64,000 nt of DNA from positions 434,001 through 498,000 of the forward strand of contig CP088295.1 in assembly GCA_024666565.1 (NCBI GenBank), read 5' to 3'. Both the position numbers and the translations under genes were made by a program. Under the pieces are notes generated by a model, which was not told where the DNA came from, searched no databases, and saw only the letters and a program-made list of their open reading frames with translations. This stretch comes from Svornostia abyssi (GTDB lineage: Bacteria > Actinomycetota > Thermoleophilia > Solirubrobacterales > Solirubrobacteraceae). Within the stretch, counting starts at the first letter, position 1. Each line of letters starts with the position of its first letter. Below, in pieces: positions 16,609-25,970 of the stretch.

Positions 16609-19600
16609 ATGGTGACGCCGGGAAACCCCCATATGTCCGCGGCCCAGCTGCGGGTCGCGGACCATCCGAGCGGCCCGCTCGTCGTGCTCGGGGGCGCCGG
16701 GACCGGGAAGACGACCGCCCTGGTCGAGCGCGTGGCGCACCTGGCCGACCGGGGAACGCCACCGGACGCGGTCGTCCTGCTCACCTCCACGCTCGCGTGC
16801 GCGGACGACCTCCGGCGCCGGCTGGAGTCCCGTCTCACCTGCGCGTACGAGGAACTCGCCGTCCACACCGTGGGCAGCCTGTGCGTGCGGCTCCTGCACG
16901 ATCAGGCCCTCGATGCCGGCCTGGAGCCGTTCGTCCTCCCGGTCACCGCGGCGGACCGGCTGGCGATGCTGCTCGAGCGCGTCGACGAACTGACGCTCCA
17001 GGAGCACGACCTCGGCGGCCAGCCCGCCGCGCTGCTCTCCGGCGTGGTGGCGCGGATCGACCGCCTGAAGGAGGCGCTCGTCACGGCGGAGGACTACGCC
17101 GCCTGGTCGGGCGGCCTCTCCGAAGAACCTGACGCGTTGGCGCGCACCGCCCGCGAGCGCGAGTTCGCCCAGCTCTACCTCGCGCACGACCGGATGCTCG
17201 CCGAGCAGAGCGCGATCGACGAGGGCGACCTGCTGCTGCGCGCCGTCGCGCTGCTGCGCGAGCACGAGCACGTGCGGGAGGGCCTGGGCGGCCGCTACCG
17301 GCACGTCCTCGTCGACGAGCTGCAGGACCTCGGCCCCGGCGCGGTGCAGCTCGTCGGGCTGCTCGCCGCGGGGAACGTCGACGGGCCGAACCTCGTGGTG
17401 TGCGCCGACGACGACCAGTGCACGCAGCGCCTGCGCAACGCCGCGGCGAAGAACGTGGCCGACGTGCGCCGCGCGCACCCCGACGCGCCGGTGGTCCGGC
17501 TCGAGGAGTCGTTCCGGTGCTCGCAGCGCATCCTCGACGCGGCGGGGGCGGTTCTCGCGCAGGCGCCGGACCGGATCGAGAAGACGATCTCCGGGCCGCA
17601 GGGCGGCACGGTCCAGGTCTGGCGGGCGGCCAACGAGCGCGCCCAGGCGCAGAACGCCGCCGCGGAGATCGAACGGATGGTGCGCGAGGGGACGCCCGCG
17701 TCGGAGATCGCGGTGCTCGTGCGCAACGTGCGCAACGAGGGCCAGGCGATCGCGTCGGCCCTCGCCGAGCGCGCGGTGCCGTACCGGGTCGTCGGCGCGG
17801 CGACGTTCTTCCAGCGTGCCGAGGTGCGCGACCTCCTCGCCTGGCTGCGGCTGCTCAACGATCCGCACGACGCGGGCGCCGTGGTGCGCGCGCTCTCGCG
17901 GGCGCCGATCGAGCTGCGCGCCGCCGACCTCGCGCGCGTCATCCAGATCGCCCGGCGGCGCAAGCTCGACATGGTCGGCGCGCTCGCCGCGTCCACCGAA
18001 TCGCCGCAGATCCCGCCGGAGTCGCGCGAGCGGATCCTCGCGTTCCTGAAGCTGCACCGCAGCGCGGGCGCGGCGCTGGACACCACACGCCCGGACCTCT
18101 TCGTGCACCGGCTCATCGACCGGCTCGGGCTGCGGCGCCAGCAGCTGTTCGCCGCGCAGGCCGACGTCGTCGAGCGACTGCGCAGCCTCGCCCGCTTCGG
18201 CGACCTCGCCGCAGCCCACGTGCGCCGCGACCCGCAGGCCACCACACGCGACTTCGCCCGCTACATCGCCGCGGTCGCGGAGGCCGGGCTGCCGCAGGAC
18301 GAGGAGCTGGACGGCGGCTCCCCACCGGAGGCCGTGCGCGTCGTGGGGATGCGCCAGGCCAAGACGATCGAGGCCGACCACGTCTTCGTCCTCGGCCTGC
18401 ACGGCGCACGCATGCCGGGCGCGCGCCGCCCGCAGTACGAGCCGATCCCCGACGCGCTCTTGCGCGAGGACGTGCCCGACGACACGCGCGCAAACCACGT
18501 CGGCGAGATGCGGCGCCTGCTCGCCCTGGCGATGACCCGCGCCCGGCGCACCCTCGTCCTCGCCTACCCCGCCCACTCCGAGCGCGGCGCGGCCCAGCCC
18601 GCGTCACCGTTCCTCGAGGACGTGCGCGCCGCGCTGGACCTGCCGGAGGAGCCCCGCGCCGAGGAGCTGTTCGGGCCGGAGGAGACGCTGCACGCGACCT
18701 TCCAGGCGCTGCGCGACACCCTGCTGCACGACGCGGCGAAGGTCGGCAAGGGCCTCGGCGAACTGCGCCTGGAGACCGACCTCGACGTCACCCACTCGGT
18801 GGTCCGGTACCTGGAGCTGGTGAAGGTCGCGGCGCTGCTGGAGCGCCCCACCGGGCAGACCGTGAGCGATGCCCTGCCCCTGATCAACCAGCGGCTGGGC
18901 GCGGACCTGTCGCCGCTGCAGCGCGAGATCCTGGAGTCCAGCGAACTCGACGCGCTGCTGCTGGACGCCGAGCGGGATGACCGCGCGCGGGCCGCGGCCC
19001 GATCCGCGCGGCCGGAGCCGTCGCTGGAGCCCTTCCTGCCGCGGCGCGGCGAGGGACTCGCGCTCTCGGCCTCGGACATCGAGACGTACCGGATGTGCCC
19101 GCTGAAGTACAAGTTCGCACGGGTGTTCCGCATCCCGCAGGAACCGACGGTCAACCAGCGGTTCGGCATCATCGTCCACCAGGTCCTGGAGCGGTACCAC
19201 GGGACGGGCATGACGTCCCTCGACGAACTGCTCGGCCTGCTCGACGCCGGCTGGCGGCGCGGCGGGATGGACGACGGCGAGCAGGCCAAGCAGCTGCGGG
19301 GCAAGGCCGAGGCGGCGCTGCGGCGGTACTGGGAGCGCCAGCGCGACGAGGGCGTCGAGCCGGTCTGGATCGAGAAGTCCTTCAGCTTCCAGATGGGCCC
19401 GCACACGCTGCGCGGCCGGGTCGACCGCGTCGACCGGCTGCCCGACGGCGCGTACGAGCTCATCGACTACAAGACAGGCCGGCCGCGGTCGGCCCACCAG
19501 CTCCGCGAGGACGTGCAGCTCTCGCTGTACGCGATCGGGGCGCGGGAGGCGTGGCACCTGGAGGCGAGCGACCAGGCGTACCTGTACGTCCTCGACGACG

Positions 19601-19764
19601 AGAAGGTGCGCGTGCCCACGGAGGAGATCGACCCGGACTGGATCCGGGACACGGTCTTCGAGGTGGCCGAAGGGATCCTCGGGCAGGGCTTCGAGCCGAC
19701 CCCGTCGTTCGCCGCGTGCTCGATGTGCGACTACCGGATCGCGTGTCCGGCGGCGGAGCGGTAG
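16609..19764 (+). CDS. UvrD/Rep-type helicase with C-terminal PD-(D/E)XK nuclease (RecB/AddB-like)
   Basis: 1051 residues. Walker A GGAGTGKTT lies near residue 30 and the helicase motif II region VDELQDLGP near 240. Motif III/IV-like stretches (CADDDQCTQRLRNA, VRLEESFRCSQRI) and AMTRARRTLVLAYP follow, all superfamily 1A helicase features. The C-terminus has MCPLKYKFARVFRIPQ, FGIIVHQVLERYHG and the nuclease core ELIDYKTGRP at about 950. The terminal CSMCDYRIAC, with the earlier Cys, fits the 4Fe-4S staple of AddB/AdnB-type nucleases. It probably resects double-strand breaks. Start could also be ATG 16633. No partner subunit is adjacent. Confidence 0.88.
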   Translation: MVTPGNPHMSAAQLRVADHPSGPLVVLGGAGTGKTTALVERVAHLADRGTPPDAVVLLTSTLACADDLRRRLESRLTCAYEELAVHTVGSLCVRLLHDQALDAGLEPFVLPVTAADRLAMLLERVDELTLQEHDLGGQPAALLSGVVARIDRLKEALVTAEDYAAWSGGLSEEPDALARTAREREFAQLYLAHDRMLAEQSAIDEGDLLLRAVALLREHEHVREGLGGRYRHVLVDELQDLGPGAVQLVGLLAAGNVDGPNLVVCADDDQCTQRLRNAAAKNVADVRRAHPDAPVVRLEESFRCSQRILDAAGAVLAQAPDRIEKTISGPQGGTVQVWRAANERAQAQNAAAEIERMVREGTPASEIAVLVRNVRNEGQAIASALAERAVPYRVVGAATFFQRAEVRDLLAWLRLLNDPHDAGAVVRALSRAPIELRAADLARVIQIARRRKLDMVGALAASTESPQIPPESRERILAFLKLHRSAGAALDTTRPDLFVHRLIDRLGLRRQQLFAAQADVVERLRSLARFGDLAAAHVRRDPQATTRDFARYIAAVAEAGLPQDEELDGGSPPEAVRVVGMRQAKTIEADHVFVLGLHGARMPGARRPQYEPIPDALLREDVPDDTRANHVGEMRRLLALAMTRARRTLVLAYPAHSERGAAQPASPFLEDVRAALDLPEEPRAEELFGPEETLHATFQALRDTLLHDAAKVGKGLGELRLETDLDVTHSVVRYLELVKVAALLERPTGQTVSDALPLINQRLGADLSPLQREILESSELDALLLDAERDDRARAAARSARPEPSLEPFLPRRGEGLALSASDIETYRMCPLKYKFARVFRIPQEPTVNQRFGIIVHQVLERYHGTGMTSLDELLGLLDAGWRRGGMDDGEQAKQLRGKAEAALRRYWERQRDEGVEPVWIEKSFSFQMGPHTLRGRVDRVDRLPDGAYELIDYKTGRPRSAHQLREDVQLSLYAIGAREAWHLEASDQAYLYVLDDEKVRVPTEEIDPDWIRDTVFEVAEGILGQGFEPTPSFAACSMCDYRIACPAAER

Positions 19765-19770
19765 CGGCCG

Positions 19771-20061
19771 TCAGTCGTCGACCCCGACGTACCTGATCGC
19801 GTAGCGGTCGCCCAGTTCGGCCTGCACGCGCTCGGCCAGCCGTTGTCCCTCCTCGTCGAGCCGCTGGGCCTCGGGCGTGAGCGCCTCGTCGTCTGTCTGG
19901 ATGACCTCCCACATCTCCTGGGTGAGCGCGGCGGACCACTGCCTGAGGGCCACGCACAGTTCCTCGCTGAGCCCAAGGCCCTCCAGCCCGATGCCGCCGC
20001 GCCGGTCCCAGATCGGGTTCTCGGCGTCGTAATCCCACATGACCCGAAGCTTGCGCCGCAT
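19771..20061 (-). CDS. Conserved hypothetical small protein
   Basis: 96 residues, acidic, without hydrophobic segments. The N-terminus reads MRRKLRVMWDYDAENPIWD, followed by a helical region with GLGLSEELCVALRQWSAAL and a charged helix (EAQRLDEEGQRLAERVQAEL) ending in a beta-like tail. Actinobacterial genomes contain many such small WDYDAE-type proteins of unknown role. It is convergent with the helicase gene, and 6 bp separate the stops. An in-frame ATG at codon 8 could be the start. Function unknown. Confidence 0.6.
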   Translation of the reverse strand: MRRKLRVMWDYDAENPIWDRRGGIGLEGLGLSEELCVALRQWSAALTQEMWEVIQTDDEALTPEAQRLDEEGQRLAERVQAELGDRYAIRYVGVDD

Positions 20062-20150
20062 GGGTACATGTCAGCAGCCCGTGCGATCGGCCGCAGGAAC
20101 GGGGCGCCCTGCGCCCGCTTGTTGCGGCGGGTTCGCCCGAGCGCGGCTCC

Positions 20151-20353
20151 ATGCCGTTCCCGGACGCTCACACCACCGCGCTGCGCGCCGCCGAGGATGC
20201 GGGTTTCCCTACATCCCGGAGGAGCCCTCACGGTGCATCCCCACATGCGGCGCCGCCCACGCGACGTGGCCCGACAAGAACGGGTCGTTCGCCCACACCG
20301 GCACGGCCTCGACTCCACCGCCCGGCGGTCCGGCGGGATCGGCCGTGAACTAG
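20151..20353 (+). pseudogene. Possible small gene with a frameshift, upstream of the ATPase
   Basis: From ATG 20151 a frame with high GC at third positions runs MPFPDAHTTALRAAEDAG. Then a frame one base over continues GFPYIPEEPSRCIPTCGAAH and on to SAVN at the TAG (20351-20353), also with high third-position GC. Joining them near 20205 (one base missing) gives about 66 residues with two Cys. No family is recognised. If noncoding, the region 20062-20364 holds only the ATPase promoter (TAGGGT at 20351, 8 nt before its ATG). Confidence 0.3.
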
Positions 20354-20364
20354 GGTCCCGCGCC

Positions 20365-21144
20365 ATGGCACCGCGCCGTGACGACCGCCGCTTCGGCCCG
20401 GGCTCGTACCTCCTGGGCCTTGAGCAGGTCGGCGAGTGGGCGGACGCGTTCCCGTGGAACCTGCCGACGCTGCAGCGCGTCCCGGACCTCGACCTCGGCG
20501 CCTCGGTCACCCTGTTGGCCGGCGAGAACGGCGCCGGCAAGTCGACGGTGATCGAGAGCCTCGCCCAGGCCATGGGCTTCGCCGCGCAGGGCGGCGAGCT
20601 CGAACGATCCGGGGAGCTGCCGCCCGTCCCGCGCCCCATCGGCCCGGTCGTCGAAGGACGGGTCGTGCCGGTGCTCGGACCGCTCGTCTCCCGGACACGC
20701 CCACGCAACGGCTACTTCCTGCGCGCCGAGAGCTTCTTCAACATCGCGTCGTTCGTCGACGGCGGCTCCACCCATGCGCCCGACGTCTCGCTCTACGGCG
20801 GCGTCGGCCTGCACGCGCAGTCACACGGCCAGTCGTTCCTCGCACTCGCCGCGAACCGCTTCGGCGGCAACGGCCTCTACCTCCTCGACGAGCCCGAAGC
20901 CGCACTGTCGGTCACGAGCCTGCTCGCGCTGCTGGCGATCATCGTGCGGGCGGCGGAGGACGGGGCGCAGTTCGTGATCGCCACGCACTCGCCGATCCTG
21001 CTGGCCTGCCCCGATGCTCGGATCTACGAGGTAGACGAGGACGGCTTCACGGAGCGCGGCTACGACGAACTGAGCGCCGTCGCGCTCACGCGCGCGTTCC
21101 TCGACGCGCCCCAGCGGTACCTGTGCGCGGTGCTCGAGGAGTAG
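20365..21144 (+). CDS. AAA-type ATPase (ABC/SMC-like, RecF/MacB-type fold)
   Basis: 259 residues with Walker A GENGAGKST at about residue 53, an ABC-like LHAQSHGQSF signature, Walker B LYLLDEPEAALS and the D/H-loop VIATHSPILLACPDARIYEV. This is the single-domain ATPase of the AAA_21/AAA_23 group, chromosomally encoded and usually about 250 residues long. Homologues are often annotated as ABC-ATPases of unknown role; some are parts of anti-phage or toxin modules. No effector gene is adjacent except possibly the 66-residue reading frame upstream. The ATG is probably leaderless. Confidence 0.85.
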   Translation: MAPRRDDRRFGPGSYLLGLEQVGEWADAFPWNLPTLQRVPDLDLGASVTLLAGENGAGKSTVIESLAQAMGFAAQGGELERSGELPPVPRPIGPVVEGRVVPVLGPLVSRTRPRNGYFLRAESFFNIASFVDGGSTHAPDVSLYGGVGLHAQSHGQSFLALAANRFGGNGLYLLDEPEAALSVTSLLALLAIIVRAAEDGAQFVIATHSPILLACPDARIYEVDEDGFTERGYDELSAVALTRAFLDAPQRYLCAVLEE

Positions 21145-21150
21145 GGCTCG

Positions 21151-21792
21151 CTACGACGCCGAGCCCGACCGCACCGGCGCCACCGCGACGAACAGCTTCG
21201 TGACGTGCTCGATGAGCCGCTCGCGGCTGACCTTCACGTCGCCGAGGTGCCACGCGAGCAGCAGCTGTCCGAGCCCGCCGACCAGCACGTGGCTCGTCAG
21301 CTCGGCGTCCTTCTTGCCCCGCCCCGACACGCCGTAGAACTCGGCGGCCTGGTCACGCACGAGATGGGCGAAGGCGAGCACCGCGCCCTGCCGGCGCGCC
21401 TGCAGCTCGGTGTCGTCCGGCGCCTCGGTGATGAGGATGCGCATGCGGCGCGGGTCGTCGGCCAGCGCGTCGACGAACGCCGAGATCGCGGCGCGCGCGC
21501 TCTGCGTGGCGTCGTCGCGCGGTGACGCCGCCACCGCCTCGAGCAGGATCGTCGCGACCTCCTGCGACACGTGGTCGAACAGCGCGAGCAGCACGCCCTG
21601 CCGGTCACCGAATGCCTCATAGAAGTAGCGCTCGGTGAGCTTCGCCCGGGAGCAGACGTCGCGGACCGTCGTGGAGTGCCAGCCCTTCTCGGCCACGACC
21701 TCCAGGGCAGCGTCGAGCAGCCGCTCGCGGCGCTCGGTCTTGCGTTCCTCGGCGCTGCGGCCGCGATACGGGCGCGCAGGGACAGTGCTCAT
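21151..21792 (-). CDS. TetR family transcriptional regulator
   Basis: 213 residues from ATG 21792 (a GTG lies 6 nt upstream). The N-terminal helix-turn-helix VVAEKGWHSTTVRDVCSRAK followed by LTERYFYEAFG is standard TetR. The C-terminal ligand domain is helical. It is divergent from the enoyl-CoA hydratase gene with 68 bp between starts. That gap and the region before the TAT flavoprotein both contain TGACA/TGTC inverted repeats, so it probably represses both in response to a lipid or acyl-CoA ligand. Confidence 0.85.
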   Translation of the reverse strand: MSTVPARPYRGRSAEERKTERRERLLDAALEVVAEKGWHSTTVRDVCSRAKLTERYFYEAFGDRQGVLLALFDHVSQEVATILLEAVAASPRDDATQSARAAISAFVDALADDPRRMRILITEAPDDTELQARRQGAVLAFAHLVRDQAAEFYGVSGRGKKDAELTSHVLVGGLGQLLLAWHLGDVKVSRERLIEHVTKLFVAVAPVRSGSAS

Positions 21793-21823
21793 GGCCACAT
21801 CCTGACAGACCGTCGGCGAGCAG

Positions 21824-21853
21824 TTGACAAGGTGTGATGTCAGTTCCTAGCGT
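21824..21853 (+). promoter_or_regulatory. Promoter and TetR operator of the enoyl-CoA hydratase gene
   Basis: TTGACA (21824-21829), an 18-nt spacer and TAGCGT (21848-21853) form a near-consensus promoter whose -10 ends 7 nt before ATG 21861. An inverted repeat TGACA-N8-TGTCA (21825-21842) overlaps the -35 and spacer, the expected place for a repressor. Confidence 0.6.
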
Positions 21854-21860
21854 GGTGGGC

Positions 21861-22671
21861 ATGACCACCGCCTCCCCGCCCGCGTACACGTCGATCGACC
21901 TCCGGGTCGAGGACGGCATCGCGCACCTGACCCTGAACCGCCCCGAGGCGCGCAACGCGCTGACGCTCGACATGGGCAAGGAGATCGTCGACGCGATCGC
22001 CCACATCGCGGCGTCCGACGCCCGCGCCGTCCTCCTCACCGGCGCCGGTGACCACTTCAGCGTCGGCGCCGACCTCAAGTCCCCGGGCGCACCACTCACC
22101 GACGGCGGCCGGCCCGACCTCGGGTGGGTGCTGCGCGAGGTCTACAACCCGATCGTCCGGGGCCTGCGTGAGCTGCCGCAGCCCGTCGTGGCGGCGGTGA
22201 ACGGCTCGGCCGTCGGCGTGGCGGTCGCGTTCGCGCTCGCCTCCGATCTCGTGGTCACCTCCGAGGATGCGTACTTCTTCATGTCGTTCGTGAAGATCGG
22301 CCTCGTGCCCGACGGCGGGGCCACGGCACTCATCCCGGCGCGGGCCTGGCTACGCGCGCGCGGCGGAGATGATGCTGCTCGGCGAGCGGATCCCGGCGGA
22401 CAAGGCGCTGACGTGGGGCCTGGTCAACGACGTGGTCCCGGCCGCGGACCTCCAGGCGCACGCCGAGGGGCTCGCCGCCCGCCTCGCCGCCGGACCGCCG
22501 ACGTCCCAGGCTGCCATCAAGCGGATGATGGGCGCGACCTTCGGCGAGGAGCTTGCGGCCGCCTTCGAGGCCGAGGCCGTCGCGCAGCAGGTGCAGGCCG
22601 ACGGCGCGGAGTTCGTGGAGGGCGCGATGGCCTTCCTGCAGAAGCGCACGCCGAACTTCCGGGACATCTGA
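21861..22671 (+). pseudogene. Enoyl-CoA hydratase/isomerase family protein, frameshifted
   Basis: The start reads MTTASPPAYTSIDLRVEDGI. The crotonase oxyanion-hole segments are RAVLLTGAGDHFSVGADLKS and VAAVNGSAVGVAVAFALASD. At 22347 one extra base shifts the frame. Deleting it restores ALIPARAGYARAAEMMLLGE and the normal C-terminus to LQKRTPNFRDI, a full protein of about 269 residues. Crotonases hydrate or isomerise enoyl-CoA in beta-oxidation or polyketide-like pathways; the exact substrate is not evident. It is under a TetR operator and upstream of the TAT flavoprotein. Confidence 0.78.
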
Positions 22672-22680
22672 CCTCAAAGT

Positions 22681-22707
22681 TGACAATAGTCGTTGTCGCA
22701 TGCGACA
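22681..22707. promoter_or_regulatory. Operator cluster upstream of the TAT flavoprotein
   Basis: GACAA-N6-TTGTC (22682-22697) overlaps a perfect 14-bp palindrome TGTCGCATGCGACA (22694-22707). The half-sites resemble the TGACA/TGTCA of the operator at 21825. They lie 43-69 bp before the flavoprotein ATG. Confidence 0.5.
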
Positions 22708-22749
22708 GTCGGACTGACCACGTCTGTTGTCATCTTTGGGAGGAGATCT

Positions 22750-24621
22750 ATGGAACGTGCTCGGTCAGGGCTCTCGCGGCGCGACTTCGTCCGCGGGGCC
22801 GCCGCAGCAGGTGCCGCCGGTGCGCTCGGCGTTCACGCGCCGATCGCACGCGGCCAAGCAGGATCCAACGCAGGACGCCGCGTCGCGGTGCTCGGCGGCG
22901 GGATGGGCGGTCTCGCCGCCGCGCACGAACTGATCGAGCGCGGGTTCTCGGTCACCGTCTTCGAGCGCAAGGCGCTCGGCGGCAAGGCGCGCAGCATGCC
23001 CGTGCCGGGCACCGGGACCGGCGGGCGCCTGCCGCTGCCCGGCGAGCACGGCTTCCGCTTCTTCCCCGGCTTCTACCGCAACATCCCGGACACCATGCGG
23101 CGCATTCCCGTCGCCGGCAACCCGCGGGGCGTGCTGGACAACCTCGTGGGCGCGCGGGAGGCCTCCTTCGCGCGGGTCGGCGGCCCGGACATGGAGATCC
23201 CGGTGACGCTGCCGCGGGTGCAGGACTGGTCGGCCACACGGGTGATCGACTCGCTGCGCGGGTTCCTCATGTCGATCCGCGGGATCAAGCCGCACGAGGT
23301 CGACTACTTCCTGCGCAAGGTCATCGTCTTCTTCTCCAGCTGCGACGAGCGCAAGTACGGGCAGTGGGAGTACACGAGCTGGTGGGACATGGTCGGCGCC
23401 GAGCGCTTCGGCGAGGCCTACCGCCACATCCTCACGGACTCCCTGACCCGCAACCTCGTCGCGGCGAAGGCGGACGTCGCCAGCGCGCTGACGATCGGCG
23501 CGATGGGGCAGGCGTTCGTCTACGCGCTCTTCGGCATCGGGACGAGCGGGCACGCCGACCGCCTCCTCAACGCGCCGACGAACGAGGCGTGGATCGACCC
23601 GTGGGTCACCCAGCTGCGGTCACTCGGCGTGACGTTCGAGATGGGCCAGGAGGTCACCGGACTCGACCTCGAGCAGGGACGCATCGCCCGCGCGCAGGTC
23701 CGTGACGCGGGTGGGACCACGCGCGAGGTCGATGCCGACTGGTTCGTGCTCGCGGTGCCGGTCGAGCGAGCCGCGCCGCTGCTCGGCGGCGACATCACGA
23801 AGGCGGACCCGCGCCTCGGGCGACTGAACGAGCTCGTCACCGACTGGATGACCGGCGTGCAGTTCTACCTCGACCGGAAGCTGCCGATCGTGCACGGGCA
23901 TCTGAGCTACGTCGACTCGCCGTGGGCCCTGACGTCCATCAGCCAGGCGCAGTTCTGGAAGCCCGGGTTCGAGAAGCGCTACGGCGACGGGACCGCGAAG
24001 GAGTGCCTGTCCGTCGACATCTCAGAATGGTCGAAGAACGGCATCGTCACCGGGCAGCCCGCATGGAACCTGCGACCCGAGCAGATCAAGGCCGAGGCGT
24101 GGGCGCAGATCAAGGCGCACCTCAACGAGAACAACCGCCGGCCGCGACTGACCGACGAGATGCTGCGCGGCGCGTTCCTCGATCCGGCGATCACGTACCC
24201 GGCGACACCGCCGGCGCCCGGCCGCATCGCGGAGAACGACGAGCAGCTGCTCATCAACACGGCGGGGTCATGGGACATCCGCCCGGAGGCGGACACCGCG
24301 ATCCCGAACCTGTTCCTCGCCAGCGACTACGTCCGCACGAGCGTGAACCTGGCGACGATGGAGGGCGCGAATGAGGCCGCGCGGCGCGGGGTCAACGGGC
24401 TGCTGAAGGAGGCCGGCTCACAGGCCGACGGCGTGCGGGTCTGGGACCTGTACCAGCCGCCGGAGTGGAACCCGCTCAAGCAGCTCGACCGTCAGCGCTG
24501 GCGGCGCAAGCAGCGGCACATCCTCGACAGCCCGGGCGCGCCGGGCCGGCCGGCCATGAGGCCGGCGCCGCAGAGCGCGCTCGAGGTGGAGGTCGAGCGC
24601 GCGCTGGCGCGACGCTGGTAG
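22750..24621 (+). CDS. TAT-exported FAD-dependent amine-oxidase-fold oxidoreductase (phytoene desaturase/HpnE-like)
   Basis: 623 residues. The N-terminus SRRDFVRGAAAAGAAGALG is a twin-arginine signal, so the protein is exported with FAD bound. The dinucleotide motif GRRVAVLGGGMGGLAAAHEL is at about 42-61, followed by GGKARSMPVPGTG and the FAD-binding C-terminus NLFLASDYVRTSVNLATMEG. It resembles hydroxysqualene dehydroxylase/carotenoid desaturase-type oxidoreductases with insertions. The substrate is probably an isoprenoid or sterol-like lipid, which is inference. A strong SD, GGAGGAG, precedes the ATG. Co-regulation with the crotonase by the divergent TetR is likely. Confidence 0.82.
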   Translation: MERARSGLSRRDFVRGAAAAGAAGALGVHAPIARGQAGSNAGRRVAVLGGGMGGLAAAHELIERGFSVTVFERKALGGKARSMPVPGTGTGGRLPLPGEHGFRFFPGFYRNIPDTMRRIPVAGNPRGVLDNLVGAREASFARVGGPDMEIPVTLPRVQDWSATRVIDSLRGFLMSIRGIKPHEVDYFLRKVIVFFSSCDERKYGQWEYTSWWDMVGAERFGEAYRHILTDSLTRNLVAAKADVASALTIGAMGQAFVYALFGIGTSGHADRLLNAPTNEAWIDPWVTQLRSLGVTFEMGQEVTGLDLEQGRIARAQVRDAGGTTREVDADWFVLAVPVERAAPLLGGDITKADPRLGRLNELVTDWMTGVQFYLDRKLPIVHGHLSYVDSPWALTSISQAQFWKPGFEKRYGDGTAKECLSVDISEWSKNGIVTGQPAWNLRPEQIKAEAWAQIKAHLNENNRRPRLTDEMLRGAFLDPAITYPATPPAPGRIAENDEQLLINTAGSWDIRPEADTAIPNLFLASDYVRTSVNLATMEGANEAARRGVNGLLKEAGSQADGVRVWDLYQPPEWNPLKQLDRQRWRRKQRHILDSPGAPGRPAMRPAPQSALEVEVERALARRW

Positions 24622-24622
24622 G

Positions 24623-25958
24623 TCAGGGGTCACGACGGGCCGCGCGGCGCTCCGCCCGCGCGGCCCAGTCGAGCCGCGCCTCACGCACCGCGATCCGCAC
24701 CGCCTCGCGCCGCCGGCCCGGGGCGGCGGATCGCGCGGATCGCCATCCGGGCCGCGAGAGTCGTGGGCAGCGCGTCGGACGGGCGTCGGGTCCGCGAGAA
24801 GACGTCGACCATGGGCCGGGCAAGGCCGGGCGACCGGGACATCTCGCGGTAGAGCTCCTCCTCGACCGGGTTCAGCGACTCGGCCCGGGCGAGCAGGTTC
24901 GTCCACTGGTAGATCTCCAGGCAGTCCTCCTCGCGCTCGCGCTCCCATGCGCGAAGCGCGCGGTCCAGCTGCGCGGGGTCGTCGAGCACCGGGCCGGCGT
25001 GCTCGCCGAGGCGGCGGCCGTACCGCAGCGCGTCGCGGATGCCCTGTGCCGTGACGGGGTCCTTGAAGTGCCCGGCGTCGCCGGGGAGCGCCCAGCCCGG
25101 GCCACTGGAGCGGCGGAAGTACGCGGGATGGTCCGTCGAGATCCGGACCTTCGAATCGATCGTGCAGCCCTGCAGCCGCTCGCGCAGCGCGGGGATCTTG
25201 TCGACGCCGCGCAGGTACTCGCCCTCGAGGTCGGCGCGGTAGGCGGGCCCTTCCTCGACCGGCGGCATCAGCAGCACGAGCACGAGCCCGCCATCACAGG
25301 GGAACGCGGTCCCGAGCTGGTCGTCCTCGCGCCACTGCGCGGCGATCGAACGCCACTCCGCGCGCGGGTCCTTCCAGTAGGCGAAGACGCACGCGCGGCG
25401 GTTCTGCACCGTGCGGTACGGCTCGTCGACGCCCAGGAGGTTGGCGACCGTCGAGCGTCGGCCGTCGGCGCCGACGACGAGCGGGGCCCACAGGGCGCGG
25501 TCCACGCCGTCGGTGCCGGTCGCGCGCACGCCCGCCACGCGGGCGCCGTCGCGCAGGAGCCCGGTGACCTTCGTGCGCTCCCGGACCTCGACACCGGCTT
25601 CACGCGCCGTTTCGACGAGCGCCGCGTCGAGCGAAGGGCGGCGGACCGACAGGCCGTAGTCGATGCCCTCGCTCGTGCGCGAGTAGCCCGCGCTGACCTC
25701 CATGTCCTTCGCCGCCATGAGCGCGGCAGGCAGGCGCGGCGCGTCGGTCTCCTCGACGCGATCGAGCGCACCGAGCGCCCGCAGCTCGGAGACGCCGCCT
25801 GCGAACAGCAGGTGCGTCGACAGCGTGTCCGAAGGGAACTTCGCGCGGTCGAGCGCGATGACCCGGCGACCCGCGCGGGCGAGCGCGATGGCGGTGGCGC
25901 TGCCGGAGCAGCGGGCGCCGACGACGATCGCGTCGGCGTGTTCGGCGGTGGGTTCCAT
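24623..25958 (-). pseudogene. FAD-dependent oxidoreductase (geranylgeranyl-reductase/PHBH-like), C-terminal frameshift
   Basis: The start at ATG 25958 is followed by ADAIVVGARCSGSATAIALA, the GxGxxG-like FAD site in its GARCSGS variant. Next come the second FAD motif GPGWALPGDAGHFKDPVTAQ and a helical C-terminus. Class A flavin monooxygenase-type enzymes hydroxylate or reduce lipids and aromatics. Near 24715-24722 (CCCCGGG) one extra base causes an early stop at 24681. Removing it adds a good tail (REAVRIAVREARLDWAARAE) and ends at 24623. It is divergent from the TetR gene with twin operators; a TACGGA box lies 7 nt before the ATG. Confidence 0.8.
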
Positions 25959-25970
25959 GTGCAGATCCGT

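Noticed and set aside
20365..21144. A defence or toxin system built on the AAA ATPase
   Set aside because: No nuclease, protease or transmembrane effector lies beside it; only a doubtful 66-residue frame is present.
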